NCBI GenBank assembly: GCA_036245805.1
Contig: BTRK01000002.1
Location: 10,350,689 to 10,414,688 of the forward strand
DNA from: Pristionchus mayeri
Lineage: Eukaryota; Nematoda; Chromadorea; Rhabditida; Neodiplogasteridae
Length of the DNA stretch: 64,000 nucleotides
Direction of reading: 5' to 3'
Under the pieces are notes generated by a model, which saw only the letters and a list, made by a program, of their open reading frames with translations, did not search any database and had not been told where the DNA came from. A program made the translations under genes and the position numbers. This document shows, piece by piece, positions 1-11,115 of the stretch; position 1 is the stretch's first letter; every line of letters begins with the position of its first letter.

Positions 1-309
1 GAGTTAGTAGCCAATGCCATGCCGTAACCATGTTCATGACCCCACATTTCAACGAAATTATTGGGGGTGTATCACTTTGATCTGGTCACTTTAGAACTCT
101 TTGCTGTTGAACTCATTGAAGAATTGGGATATCTTTATTTTGTATCATCTGTAAAGTTCTCAATCAACCAGCTCAAAAATTGTACGTTCCATCTTATTTT
201 GGTTGAAACTCGACTCAAATCGGTCATAGACTTCCTCTTCTTCCCACCAATCCCCATTTTCAAACACATTCTGCACTTTCCGAAGCACCTTTGTGGTACA
301 CGATAAATT
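1..309. other. No gene recognised
   Basis: AT-rich sequence. The open frames here are short, overlap on both strands and show no splice-site context or recognisable motif. It is probably flanking DNA of the LINE fragment that follows. Confidence 0.4.
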
Positions 310-799
310 AATATAATACAATACAATACAATATTTATTCAAGCTTCAGGTGGTATGCCTGTTGAACGATGCAAGTTTTCCATAAATCAGGGTGTCTTCT
401 GCACTTAGATTCCCAGTTCGGTCCAATCGCCTTGACAAACTCATCTCTCCATCGTATCTTCGGTCTACCGGGCGGTCTCGTTCTATCTAGAGGCGACCAA
501 TTTGTTATTTTTCTTGCCCACCGATCATCTCCTATAGTGGCAATTCGCTTGGCCCAATTCCATTTTCTGCACATTGCTCGCACACGGATATCTGGTAGGG
601 GAACTTTCAAGCTGAGCCACTCATTTGTTTTCCTGTCCAGTCTCGTGACTCCAGCCATTTTTCTCATCATTGCACGCTGCGTTACGATTAGCCGTTTTCT
701 CTCCTTCTTAGTTGAATTCCATAGTTCAGATCCGTACAGAAAATTCGGTTCAATACACATTCTGAATACTTTGGTCTTAAAGGAATCTTGTAGTCCCAA
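310..799 (-). mobile_element. 5'-truncated non-LTR retrotransposon, reverse transcriptase C-terminal fragment
   Basis: The minus strand encodes 154 residues ending a LINE-type endonuclease/reverse transcriptase. It starts abruptly at FKTKVFRMCIEP, passes through the LYGSELWN block that follows the RT palm, then the RTQRAMMRKMAG-like stretch (here IVTQRAMMRKMAGVTR), and ends with a GRPKIRWRDEF motif typical of RTE/CR1-like ORF2 tails. The frame stays open to a stop near 335. Beyond the stop the element ends in about four copies of the pentamer TATTG (plus strand 310-335), a short tandem-repeat tail as in RTE-type elements. The 5' part with the catalytic YADD box is missing, so this copy is dead on arrival. 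A close relative lies at 16063-16606. Confidence 0.8.
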
Positions 800-1200
800 A
801 GTTTAATTTTTAAAACGTTCTGTAATTTTGAATATCGACTGTGATAATCGACTCAAAACAACTTATTAAACACAAAAAAATAATAAAAATACTATTTTTG
901 TTAAAATTGACTTTAAAAATGGCGAATTTAAAAACATTCTTCTGCAGCCGATGGGTATAAAATTACGGTAGAAATCTAGTTGTTTGCGACCTAGCGGCAA
1001 GAGTCAATCACTGCGGCGGCGTCGTATCTTCTGCGGTTTCTTCGACGTTTTCTGTTGTTTTCATTCATTTATTGCGTTTAATGGTCGTAAAACATGAAGT
1101 AGATTAGTTCCGCTTTCTGTTTATGCACTCAAATGAACCTGTGATGCGTTTTTTTATGTTATTGAACCGCATTCTGGCGGCCGACGCGAGCAAGGCCTAG
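800..1200. other. No gene recognised
   Basis: AT-rich left part and a GC-richer right part rising toward the perfect hairpin at 1201. I see no coding exon with splice sites. Confidence 0.4.
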
Positions 1201-1243
1201 ACAGGCGGCGGATAGGGAGCCATGCTCCCTATCCGCCGCCTGT
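1201..1243. repeat. Perfect short hairpin, 20-bp arms
   Basis: The arm acaggcggcggatagggagc (1201-1220) is followed by the three bases cat and its exact reverse complement (1224-1243). It sits 14 bases upstream of the acceptor of the PITP exon, within the presumed intron. Confidence 0.9.
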
Positions 1244-1257
1244 TTTAATTGTTTTAG

Positions 1258-1389
1258 GCCCCGCAATATCGCGCCCAAGGGCTCGCTGGCGATCCACGAG
1301 GAGGCCTGGAACGCCTACCCGTACTGCCGGACGGTGCTGACGAACCCCGACTACATGAAGGACAACTTCTTCGTCAAGGTCGAGACCCG
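1258..1389 (+). CDS. Phosphatidylinositol transfer protein, single exon fragment
   Basis: The exon begins after the acceptor tgttttag and ends at the donor gtacgt. It reads 44 codons containing [14 protein letters not shown] followed by [12 protein letters not shown]. This matches the strongly conserved N-terminal half of class I PITPs, which shuttle phosphatidylinositol and phosphatidylcholine between membranes; the usual family text is [21 protein letters not shown] content is much higher than in the flanks. No preceding or following PITP exon is recognisable nearby: the next coding pieces belong to another family. The exon is therefore either part of a gene whose other exons lie outside the window on the left, or an isolated duplicated fragment. 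Identity as PITP is secure; functionality is not. Confidence 0.75.
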
Positions 1390-1685
1390 GTACGTTCCCC
1401 ATCTAACATTTACATATAACATCGGGTACCCGGAATACTTCGGTGTTTGATTAGCCAGCCACATAGGGGACCTGAGTCAATCGATAGTTGACGAGGGAAG
1501 AGGTGAAGGGAGGAGGAGAGGGCATTGATCTACCCCTCCCCCGTCCCCACTATTTCCCCGTTCGTCCCTCTCCCGCCTTTCGCGGGAGCACGTACTCATA
1601 ATGCTTCCCTTCCATCGGCGCGCGTCTCTGTATTACTTTCCGAATCGCCCTCTCACCCTCTCACCTTACTGTAATGTCGATTCAG

Positions 1686-1973
1686 ATGGCTGGCGATAAG
1701 CAGAAGAAGGGATCTCATCTGGTCGCCGGAGGCACGATCGTGGGCGTGCTGGTGCTGCTGATGGCGGCAGCTCTCTACCGACCCCTCCCGAGAAGGTACG
1801 GTAGATGTAGATGAGGATCATTGCAAAGTGCTTGTAGTTGGAGATCTGCACGATGTTCACAAATGGGTGATTACATAGGCTGAATAGTATCACTTCAGAT
1901 GGCCAAGTCTACGATCGACAAGGTGGCGATGCACATCATCGAGCCCGTGCTTCGAATCTCCTACTACTATCCG
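1686..1973 (+). pseudogene. Arylacetamide deacetylase-like N-terminus, frameshifted and truncated
   Basis: Two exon-like pieces. The first (1686-1795) has its ATG immediately after an acceptor-like ttcag, as in spliced-leader genes. It encodes MAGDKQKKGSHLVAGGT followed by a hydrophobic signal anchor and LYRPLP. The second (1899-1973, donor gtgagt) encodes MAKSTIDKVAMHIIEPVLRI plus SYYYP. Together they resemble the type II membrane anchor and PLP(D/E) turn at the start of AADAC-type alpha/beta hydrolases of the ER. The first piece ends in the wrong phase: one more base in the CTCCCGAGAAG tract would give PLPEK and join cleanly. No further exon (HGGG oxyanion motif, catalytic Ser) follows; the repeat segment begins about 160 bases on. 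I read it as a gene fragment, family assignment tentative. Confidence 0.45.
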
Positions 1974-2138
1974 GTGAGTTTGGGTTGTGACCATACCTGT
2001 CCAGCACTGACGACGTTTTGGTAGTCAAAAAAAAATCGACAACTCCCTATACGTTGTAATTTTGCTCAATCTGGTAGTCAAAAAAAATCGGCGTTCATGG
2101 TCGATAATGTTGTGGTAGATCATGATGTAATCAAGTCC

Positions 2139-2408
2139 AATGCACGATCACTCGATCTGGCCTCCATTGGCCGCGATGACCTCTCTGAGACGACGAGGGA
2201 CCGAGTCGATGACGGCCCGTCATCGACTCGGTCCCTCGTCGTCTCAGAGAGGTCATCGCGGCCAATGGAGGCCAGATCGAGTGATCGTGCATTGTTATGT
2301 TCATATGGTCACTGATAAATACTGTGCCCCGTTTGAGTTGTCTATGTTGCTTTTAAAGAAAGATACATGGTTTTATCCGTGTAACAATACTTTTTGGACA
2401 CCCTGTAT
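2139..2408 (+). mobile_element. Tc1/mariner-type transposase tail and terminal repeat, at a palindrome centre
   Basis: From 2217 the plus strand reads VIDSVPRR then LREVIAANGGQIE and a stop, the C-terminal end of Tc1-like transposases (family form FPRRLRECIAANGGH). The stop is followed by about 110 bases ending in tttttggacaccctgta, which reads as a transposon terminus. The same transposase tail faces away from it on the other side of base 2216: 2139-2215 is its exact reverse complement, about 77 bp. The same arrangement recurs at 7979. Only the last two dozen codons of the transposase survive. Confidence 0.6.
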
Positions 2409-2411
2409 AGT

Positions 2412-2562
2412 TGGGACCAAAGAAAATCTTGGGACCAAAGAAAAAATATCTTGGGACCAATGAAAATCTTGGGACCAAAGTAAAAAATACTTGGGACCAA
2501 CGAAAAATTTGAGGGACCAAAGAAAAAATTGAGGGACCAAAGAAAAAATGAGGGACCAACAT
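2412..2562 (+). repeat. Minisatellite, unit about 17-19 bp (GGGACCAAAGAAAA)
   Basis: About nine imperfect tandem copies of ttgggaccaaagaaaatc, starting directly after the transposon terminus. Also present at 7633-7783 (inverted) and 8175-8325. The long frames rich in GPKIF/LVPS on the opposite strand are only translations of this repeat. Confidence 0.9.
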
Positions 2563-3761
2563 ATTCCGGTAGAGCCGAAATATCATATAAATACCAGTAA
2601 TTTTTCGTCAAATAATTGTAACATGTATGCGGCACAAATGGCACAAATTGAATGTCGCTTCTTTAGCACTTCGAAGGTCACGCTTTTGGAAAGCGGTCAT
2701 ACTGTAAAGTTCGTATTTGAGTATTTGTTGAATGGGGCGCATTTGTGATTGTTCTTCGAGAAGTAAATAAATTTCCAAAATTATGCACGTGTTTTATTAT
2801 AGTTGTTTGATATTGGTCATTTTCATTAAGTATAAGACTTTGCCTCATACCATCCACATTGTCATGTCAATGATCAACAAAATGGTGTATGCAATGTTTA
2901 GATGACATTAAAAATCATTCGACTTTTAGGACAATATTTTTTTCAAATTAAAATTGTATCAGTTTTTGTCTCGCTGATTATAATATAACATGGGTGTTCC
3001 GATCTATTTATTGCTCATCATCCGACCTACCTCTCATCAGTTCAATTCCACTTTCTCATCGGCAGCTTCTCGCTAGGCCAATGTAAAGGCCAATTCCACA
3101 GTAGAAAGGAGCTATTTACTAAATGCGTACCTCATATTCGTCTTATGCTTCGCATCGTCAGTGCATGTGTATAATCGGTTTTTCTTGCCGCGAAATTTGT
3201 CTTTTTTTTGGAAATGCAAGCAGCCTTTTCAGAGTTGATCACAATGGATCGCCAGGGAGATGACCAACTAAACCTCGACACTCTTCCCTCACATTATCTC
3301 CTCATATTCATCGTATATTCTCACCTCATATTTATATTCACCTCATTTGTTCGAAAAAATAGTAGCGAGTTGAGAATGTAAAGGGAAAATCGTCTAAAAT
3401 CGGAAAATCTAAAGTTCGAAATTCGGAAAATCATCTCGCATCTCAGCTGCTGTTCAAAAAGGTATAGGATTTAAGAAACCGTGGTATCGTCTCTTGAATT
3501 CTTGAACTCGCTGAGCGATCCTTCTAAGCCATGACTTCCTCTCCGCACTGCCAACCACATTTGTCATGGGCACTTTACGAGTTCCTCGGAGTATTCGTAT
3601 CCATGGCTGCGCCCCCTCTAGGCATTCTCGTAAGTCTGTGTGCTCTCTTCATCGTCTGACTAGCGAGAAAGAGTGCAAAGTGAAGATACGAGTTCTTGAG
3701 AAGCCACTCTGTCAGAAGAGCGGTGGGGAATGTCAGTTATTCCTTCTTCATCCCTTCAGAG

Positions 3762-4287
3762 ATGTGGTCGACTACCGCACTCCTTCTTCTCATAAGAGTT
3801 TACGTTCGGGCAATGTTTCAAGCATCTTCCGGCACTTTCGAATGGTGTGAAGCGACAAATAATCGTTCCTGCATTCACTGTTACGGATTCCGGCGAATGC
3901 AAGGCTAAGTGTTTGCTGAATGTATGCATTATCGGTAGAGATCACTAATACTTCCAAGCCCGTTAGGTGGACTGCAAGGCCTACTCGTCCAAAGGCAGCC
4001 GATGTGCATTGTTGGGAGATGAAATGCCTGGTGATATGTGCACAGTGACAGATCCTGAGGAAATTATCGGAATCAGGGAGGAATGTAAAAGTGAGTGATA
4101 AGATAGAAGAAACTAGAGAAGTTGATAGCCATGCTTTCGCTTGAAAACCACGAAACATAGTGTCTGCAGCCTAGGAAAATGCTTTCATCCTTGCGTAATC
4201 ACTCTTAATTGATCGATTTCAGCCGAGACAACATCCGGAGCGTCCGAATCTACTACCTCCACTGTGATCGGAAATTGTGAAGAGTAA
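3762..4287 (+). CDS. Small secreted Cys-rich protein, copy 1
   Basis: Three exons. Exon 1 (3762 to about 3905) starts with ATG two bases after the acceptor-like ccttcag, giving a signal peptide MWSTTALLLLIRVYVRA and then FEWCEATNNRSCIHCYGF. Exon 2 (3967-4090, acceptor cgttag, donor gtgagt) reads VDCKAYSSKGSRCALLGDEM, then a CTV stretch and ECK. Exon 3 (4223-4287) reads TETTSGASESTTSTVIGNCEE and a stop. Exons 2 and 3 join in phase. The exon 1 donor is unclear: I find no GT in the right phase before the TAA at 3906. The Cys pattern C..C..C, C..C..C, C vaguely recalls Ly6/activin-receptor-like nematode proteins, but I do not assign a family. It lies inside the triplicated segment and is present in all three copies. 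Confidence 0.5.
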
Positions 4288-5352
4288 TAATCGTTGGAAC
4301 TCCTTGTAGGTCACTGCAACTACAGAGCGCTCTCCTGCGTATCTTTACTGCCAAATACAGAGCTTGAAAATAAGTTAAAAGAAGGTCCACGATGAACACC
4401 AAATGAATTGTTTGCAGCACCGAAGCCTTTTAGTGTATGTTTAAGATACCTTCCATGAGAGAACGTAGCTTCTGGGAGGTGTCGACGGATGGCTTTTTTG
4501 CAACCCCCCTCAATACATTGCTGGTGAAGTTCTCTTACCGAGTGCTGATATTTGGGCCAATATGAACGCTCCTAGTGTACTTCCTCAAAAATGCCAGGTC
4601 AAGCCCAAAAAATATCGAAATTTTCACCCGAAAATAAAATACGTGCAATAGTGATTTCCGGGTGTATTTTGCCATGAAAATTCGAAAAAAGTGGTTATGG
4701 AAGCGATTGGGTTACGGTAAAAGGTCGAAAATTGAATTTTTCGTTTTTTTGCTGTCTTCCTGAAAAAATTTTGTTCGCGTTACAGTGAGATAATGCCATT
4801 TTCGAATTCAGCTTGAAATTTTACCCCCGGTATCATATTTCGTTCGCCTTGGAACTGGGGCTGACGGGCGTTATAGCTCTCGGGACGATGAAAGACTCGT
4901 GTCGACGCTAACTTTGGCCCGGTGGTAGGAAAGGACTGCATCTTCAAGTAAGGTGTTTTTGAGGTGGATTTACACCTTTGAGTCATATTAATAAGTTTTA
5001 AACCGAACTTCGGTTTATTTGAGCTGTATTCGTGAAAATTTCGAATTTTCATGGCAAAATACACCCGGAAATCACTATTGCACATATTTTATTTTAGGAT
5101 GAACATTTCGATATTTTTTGGGCTTGACCTGGCATTTTTGAGGAAGTGCACTAGGAGCGTTCATATTGGCCCAAATATCAGCACTCGGTATGAGAACTTC
5201 ACCAGCAAAGTATTGAGGGGGGTTGCAAAAAAGACGTCCGTTAGGTCTCTCGTGGAGGGTCTCTTAAGAGACCACGAGATAACGTAACAGGTCCACGGAT
5301 GATGAAAATATCGATAATTGCAATACTTTTTTTCTGAAGTGTAGGTTCAGAG

Positions 5353-7978
5353 CGAAATATGATACCGGGGGTAAAATTTCAAGCTGAATTCGAAAATGGC
5401 ATTATCTCACTGTAACGCGAACAAAATTTTTTCAGGAAGACAGCAAAAAAACGAAAAATTCAATTTTCGACCTTTTACCGTAACCCAATCGCTTCCATAA
5501 CCACTTTTTTCGAATTTTCATGGCAAAATACACCCGGAAATCACTATTGCACGTATTTTATTTTCGGGTGAAAATTTCGATATTTTTTGGGCTTGACCTG
5601 GCATTTTTGAGGAAGTACACTAGGAGCGTTCATATTGGCCCAAATATCAGCACTCGGTAAGAGAACTTCACCAGCAATGTATTGAGGGGGGTTGCAAAAA
5701 AGCCATCCGTCGACACCTCCCAGAAGCTACGTTCTCTCATGGAAGGTATCTTAAACATACACTAAAAGGCTTCGGTGCTGCAAACAATTCATTTGGTGTT
5801 CATCGTGGACCTTCTTTTAACTTATTTTCAAGCTCTGTATTTGGCAGTAAAGATACGCAGGAGAGCGCTCTGTAGTTGCAGTGACCTACAAGGAGTTCCA
5901 ACGATTATTACTCTTCACAATTTCCGATCACAGTGGAGGTAGTAGATTCGGACGCTCCGGATGTTGTCTCGGCTGAAATCGATCAATTAAGAGTGATTAC
6001 GCAAGGATGAAAGCATTTTCCTAGGCTGCAGACACTATGTTTCGTGGTTTTCAAGCGAAAGCATGGCTATCAACTTCTCTAGTTTCTTCTATCTTATCAC
6101 TCACTTTTACATTCCTCCCTGATTCCGATAATTTCCTCAGGATCTGTCACTGTGCACATATCACCAGGCATTTCATCTCCCAACAATGCACATCGGCTGC
6201 CTTTGGACGAGTAGGCCTTGCAGTCCACCTAACGGGCTTGGAAGTATTAGTGATCTCTACCGATAATGCATACATTCAGCAAACACTTAGCCTTGCATTC
6301 GCCGGAATCCGTAACAGTGAATGCAGGAACGATTATTTGTCGCTTCACACCATTCGAAAGTGCCGGAAGATGCTTGAAACATTGCCCGAACGTAAACTCT
6401 TATGAGAAGAAGGAGTGCGGTAGTCGACCACATCTCTGAAGGGATGAAGAAGGAATAACTGACATTCCCCACCGCTCTTCTGACAGAGTGGCTTCTCAAG
6501 AACTCGTATCTTCACTTTGCACTCTTTCTCGCTAGTCAGACGATGAAGAGAGCACACAGACTTACGAGAATGCCTAGAGGGGGCGCAGCCATGGATACGA
6601 ATACTCCGAGGAACTCGTAAAGTGCCCATGACAAATGTGGTTGGCAGTGCGGAGAGGAAGTCATGGCTTAGAAGGATCGCTCAGCGAGTTCAAGAATTCA
6701 AGAGACGATACCACGGTTTCTTAAATCCTATACCTTTTTGAACAGCAGCTGAGATGCGAGATGATTTTCCGAATTTCGAACTTTAGATTTTCCGATTTTA
6801 GACGATTTTCCCTTTACATTCTCAACTCGCTACTATTTTTTCGAACAAATGAGGTGAATATAAATATGAGGTGAGAATATACGATGAATATGAGGAGATA
6901 ATGTGAGGGAAGAGTGTCGAGGTTTAGTTGGTCATCTCCCTGGCGATCCATTGTGATCAACTCTGAAAAGGCTGCTTGCATTTCCAAAAAAAAGACAAAT
7001 TTCGCGGCAAGAAAAACCGATTATACACATGCACTGACGATGCGAAGCATAAGACGAATATGAGGTACGCATTTAGTAAATAGCTCCTTTCTACTGTGGA
7101 ATTGGCCTTTACATTGGCCTAGCGAGAAGCTGCCGATGAGAAAGTGGAATTGAACTGATGAGAGGTAGGTCGGATGATGAGCAATAAATAGATCGGAACA
7201 CCCATGTTATATTATAATCAGCGAGACAAAAACTGATACAATTTTAATTTGAAAAAAATATTGTCCTAAAAGTCGAATGATTTTTAATGTCATCTAAACA
7301 TTGCATACACCATTTTGTTGATCATTGACATGACAATGTGGATGGTATGAGGCAAAGTCTTATACTTAATGAAAATGACCAATATCAAACAACTATAATA
7401 AAACACGTGCATAATTTTGGAAATTTATTTACTTCTCGAAGAACAATCACAAATGCGCCCCATTCAACAAATACTCAAATACGAACTTTACAGTATGACC
7501 GCTTTCCAAAAGCGTGACCTTCGAAGTGCTAAAGAAGCGACATTCAATTTGTGCCATTTGTGCCGCATACATGTTACAATTATTTGACGAAAAATTACTG
7601 GTATTTATATGATATTTCGGCTCTACCGGAATATGTTGGTCCCTCATTTTTTCTTTGGTCCCTCAATTTTTTCTTTGGTCCCTCAAATTTTTCGTTGGTC
7701 CCAAGTATTTTTTACTTTGGTCCCAAGATTTTCATTGGTCCCAAGATATTTTTTCTTTGGTCCCAAGATTTTCTTTGGTCCCAACTATACAGGGTGTCCA
7801 AAAAGTATTGTTACACGGATAAAACCATGTATCTTTCTTTAAAAGCAACATAGACAACTCAAACGGGGCACAGTATTTATCAGTGACCATATGAACATAA
7901 CAATGCACGATCACTCGATCTGGCCTCCATTGGCCGCGATGACCTCTCTGAGACGACGAGGGACCGAGTCGATGACGG
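5353..7978 (-). repeat. Triplicated segment, copy 2 (inverted)
   Basis: Exact reverse complement of 2217-4842 as far as I can compare. It lacks the last 510 bases of the unit, which form the spacer (4843-5352) between copies 1 and 2. It abuts copy 3 with a single base, 7979, between them. This makes a nearly spacer-free palindrome with 2.6-kb arms. Confidence 0.9.
5908..6433 (-). CDS. Small secreted Cys-rich protein, copy 2
   Basis: Mirror image of the copy at 3762-4287, with the same three exons (about 6290-6433, 6105-6228 and 5908-5972) on the minus strand. No difference in the encoded peptides was seen. The exon 1 splice donor is uncertain, as in the other copies. Confidence 0.5.
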
Positions 7979-7979
7979 G

Positions 7980-10900
7980 CCGTCATCGACTCGGTCCCTC
8001 GTCGTCTCAGAGAGGTCATCGCGGCCAATGGAGGCCAGATCGAGTGATCGTGCATTGTTATGTTCATATGGTCACTGATAAATACTGTGCCCCGTTTGAG
8101 TTGTCTATGTTGCTTTTAAAGAAAGATACATGGTTTTATCCGTGTAACAATACTTTTTGGACACCCTGTATAGTTGGGACCAAAGAAAATCTTGGGACCA
8201 AAGAAAAAATATCTTGGGACCAATGAAAATCTTGGGACCAAAGTAAAAAATACTTGGGACCAACGAAAAATTTGAGGGACCAAAGAAAAAATTGAGGGAC
8301 CAAAGAAAAAATGAGGGACCAACATATTCCGGTAGAGCCGAAATATCATATAAATACCAGTAATTTTTCGTCAAATAATTGTAACATGTATGCGGCACAA
8401 ATGGCACAAATTGAATGTCGCTTCTTTAGCACTTCGAAGGTCACGCTTTTGGAAAGCGGTCATACTGTAAAGTTCGTATTTGAGTATTTGTTGAATGGGG
8501 CGCATTTGTGATTGTTCTTCGAGAAGTAAATAAATTTCCAAAATTATGCACGTGTTTTATTATAGTTGTTTGATATTGGTCATTTTCATTAAGTATAAGA
8601 CTTTGCCTCATACCATCCACATTGTCATGTCAATGATCAACAAAATGGTGTATGCAATGTTTAGATGACATTAAAAATCATTCGACTTTTAGGACAATAT
8701 TTTTTTCAAATTAAAATTGTATCAGTTTTTGTCTCGCTGATTATAATATAACATGGGTGTTCCGATCTATTTATTGCTCATCATCCGACCTACCTCTCAT
8801 CAGTTCAATTCCACTTTCTCATCGGCAGCTTCTCGCTAGGCCAATGTAAAGGCCAATTCCACAGTAGAAAGGAGCTATTTACTAAATGCGTACCTCATAT
8901 TCGTCTTATGCTTCGCATCGTCAGTGCATGTGTATAATCGGTTTTTCTTGCCGCGAAATTTGTCTTTTTTTTGGAAATGCAAGCAGCCTTTTCAGAGTTG
9001 ATCACAATGGATCGCCAGGGAGATGACCAACTAAACCTCGACACTCTTCCCTCACATTATCTCCTCATATTCATCGTATATTCTCACCTCATATTTATAT
9101 TCACCTCATTTGTTCGAAAAAATAGTAGCGAGTTGAGAATGTAAAGGGAAAATCGTCTAAAATCGGAAAATCTAAAGTTCGAAATTCGGAAAATCATCTC
9201 GCATCTCAGCTGCTGTTCAAAAAGGTATAGGATTTAAGAAACCGTGGTATCGTCTCTTGAATTCTTGAACTCGCTGAGCGATCCTTCTAAGCCATGACTT
9301 CCTCTCCGCACTGCCAACCACATTTGTCATGGGCACTTTACGAGTTCCTCGGAGTATTCGTATCCATGGCTGCGCCCCCTCTAGGCATTCTCGTAAGTCT
9401 GTGTGCTCTCTTCATCGTCTGACTAGCGAGAAAGAGTGCAAAGTGAAGATACGAGTTCTTGAGAAGCCACTCTGTCAGAAGAGCGGTGGGGAATGTCAGT
9501 TATTCCTTCTTCATCCCTTCAGAGATGTGGTCGACTACCGCACTCCTTCTTCTCATAAGAGTTTACGTTCGGGCAATGTTTCAAGCATCTTCCGGCACTT
9601 TCGAATGGTGTGAAGCGACAAATAATCGTTCCTGCATTCACTGTTACGGATTCCGGCGAATGCAAGGCTAAGTGTTTGCTGAATGTATGCATTATCGGTA
9701 GAGATCACTAATACTTCCAAGCCCGTTAGGTGGACTGCAAGGCCTACTCGTCCAAAGGCAGCCGATGTGCATTGTTGGGAGATGAAATGCCTGGTGATAT
9801 GTGCACAGTGACAGATCCTGAGGAAATTATCGGAATCAGGGAGGAATGTAAAAGTGAGTGATAAGATAGAAGAAACTAGAGAAGTTGATAGCCATGCTTT
9901 CGCTTGAAAACCACGAAACATAGTGTCTGCAGCCTAGGAAAATGCTTTCATCCTTGCGTAATCACTCTTAATTGATCGATTTCAGCCGAGACAACATCCG
10001 GAGCGTCCGAATCTACTACCTCCACTGTGATCGGAAATTGTGAAGAGTAATAATCGTTGGAACTCCTTGTAGGTCACTGCAACTACAGAGCGCTCTCCTG
10101 CGTATCTTTACTGCCAAATACAGAGCTTGAAAATAAGTTAAAAGAAGGTCCACGATGAACACCAAATGAATTGTTTGCAGCACCGAAGCCTTTTAGTGTA
10201 TGTTTAAGATACCTTCCATGAGAGAACGTAGCTTCTGGGAGGTGTCGACGGATGGCTTTTTTGCAACCCCCCTCAATACATTGCTGGTGAAGTTCTCTTA
10301 CCGAGTGCTGATATTTGGGCCAATATGAACGCTCCTAGTGTACTTCCTCAAAAATGCCAGGTCAAGCCCAAAAAATATCGAAATTTTCACCCGAAAATAA
10401 AATACGTGCAATAGTGATTTCCGGGTGTATTTTGCCATGAAAATTCGAAAAAAGTGGTTATGGAAGCGATTGGGTTACGGTAAAAGGTCGAAAATTGAAT
10501 TTTTCGTTTTTTTGCTGTCTTCCTGAAAAAATTTTGTTCGCGTTACAGTGAGATAATGCCATTTTCGAATTCAGCTTGAAATTTTACCCCCGGTATCATA
10601 TTTCGTTCGCCTTGGAACTGGGGCTGACGGGCGTTATAGCTCTCGGGACGATGAAAGACTCGTGTCGACGCTAACTTTGGCCCGGTGGTAGGAAAGGACT
10701 GCATCTTCAAGTAAGGTGTTTTTGAGGTGGATTTACACCTTTGAGTCATATTAATAAGTTTTAAACCGAACTTCGGTTTATTTGAGCTGTATTCGTGAAA
10801 ATTTCGAATTTTCATGGCAAAATACACCCGGAAATCACTATTGCACATATTTTATTTTAGGATGAACATTTCGATATTTTTTGGGCTTGACCTGGCATTT

Positions 10901-11115
10901 TTGAGGAAGTGCACTAGGAGCGTTCATATTGGCCCAAATATCAGCACTCGGTATGAGAACTTCACCAGCAAAGTATTGAGGGGGGTTGCAAAAAAGACGT
11001 CCGTTAGGTCTCTCGTGGAGGGTCTCTTAAGAGACCACGAGATAACGTAACAGGTCCACGGATGATGAAAATATCGATAATTGCAATACTTTTTTTCTGA
11101 AGTGTAGGTTCAGAG
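7980..11115 (+). repeat. Triplicated segment, copy 3 (forward)
   Basis: Matches copy 1 base for base at offset 5763 until the word ggttcagag, where copy 1 runs into copy 2 and copy 3 runs into the foldback element at 11019-12640. The last 100 bases overlap that element's arm. Confidence 0.9.
9525..10050 (+). CDS. Small secreted Cys-rich protein, copy 3
   Basis: Same exons as 3762-4287 shifted by 5763: 9525 to about 9668, 9730-9853 and 9986-10050. Encoded peptides are identical. Three near-identical copies within 6.3 kb suggest recent amplification or homogenisation by gene conversion. Confidence 0.5.

Larger units (their letters stand above)
2217..5352 (+). repeat. Triplicated 3.1-kb segment, copy 1 (forward)
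   Basis: The segment recurs in the same orientation at 7980-11115 (constant offset 5763) and, lacking its last 510 bases, inverted at 5353-7978 (coordinates sum to 10195). Encoded peptides of up to 122 codons are identical in all three copies, so divergence is very low. In order it holds the transposase tail and terminus, a GGGACCAA minisatellite, about 1 kb of AT-rich DNA, a small secreted Cys-rich gene, and a nested inverted repeat: the stretch containing gccaatatgaacgctccta near 4557 recurs inverted near 5160. Copy 1 joins copy 2 at 5352/5353. Confidence 0.9.

Noticed and set aside
2342..2644. Long open frames rich in GPKIF/LVPS motifs (also at 7551-7853 and 8105-8407)
   Set aside because: They are translations of the GGGACCAA minisatellite and have no start context, splice sites or amino-acid pattern of a real protein.
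3790..4158. 122-codon open frame on the minus strand
   Set aside because: It is antisense to the better-supported secreted Cys-rich gene with its splice sites and signal peptide, and is repeated simply because the segment is triplicated.
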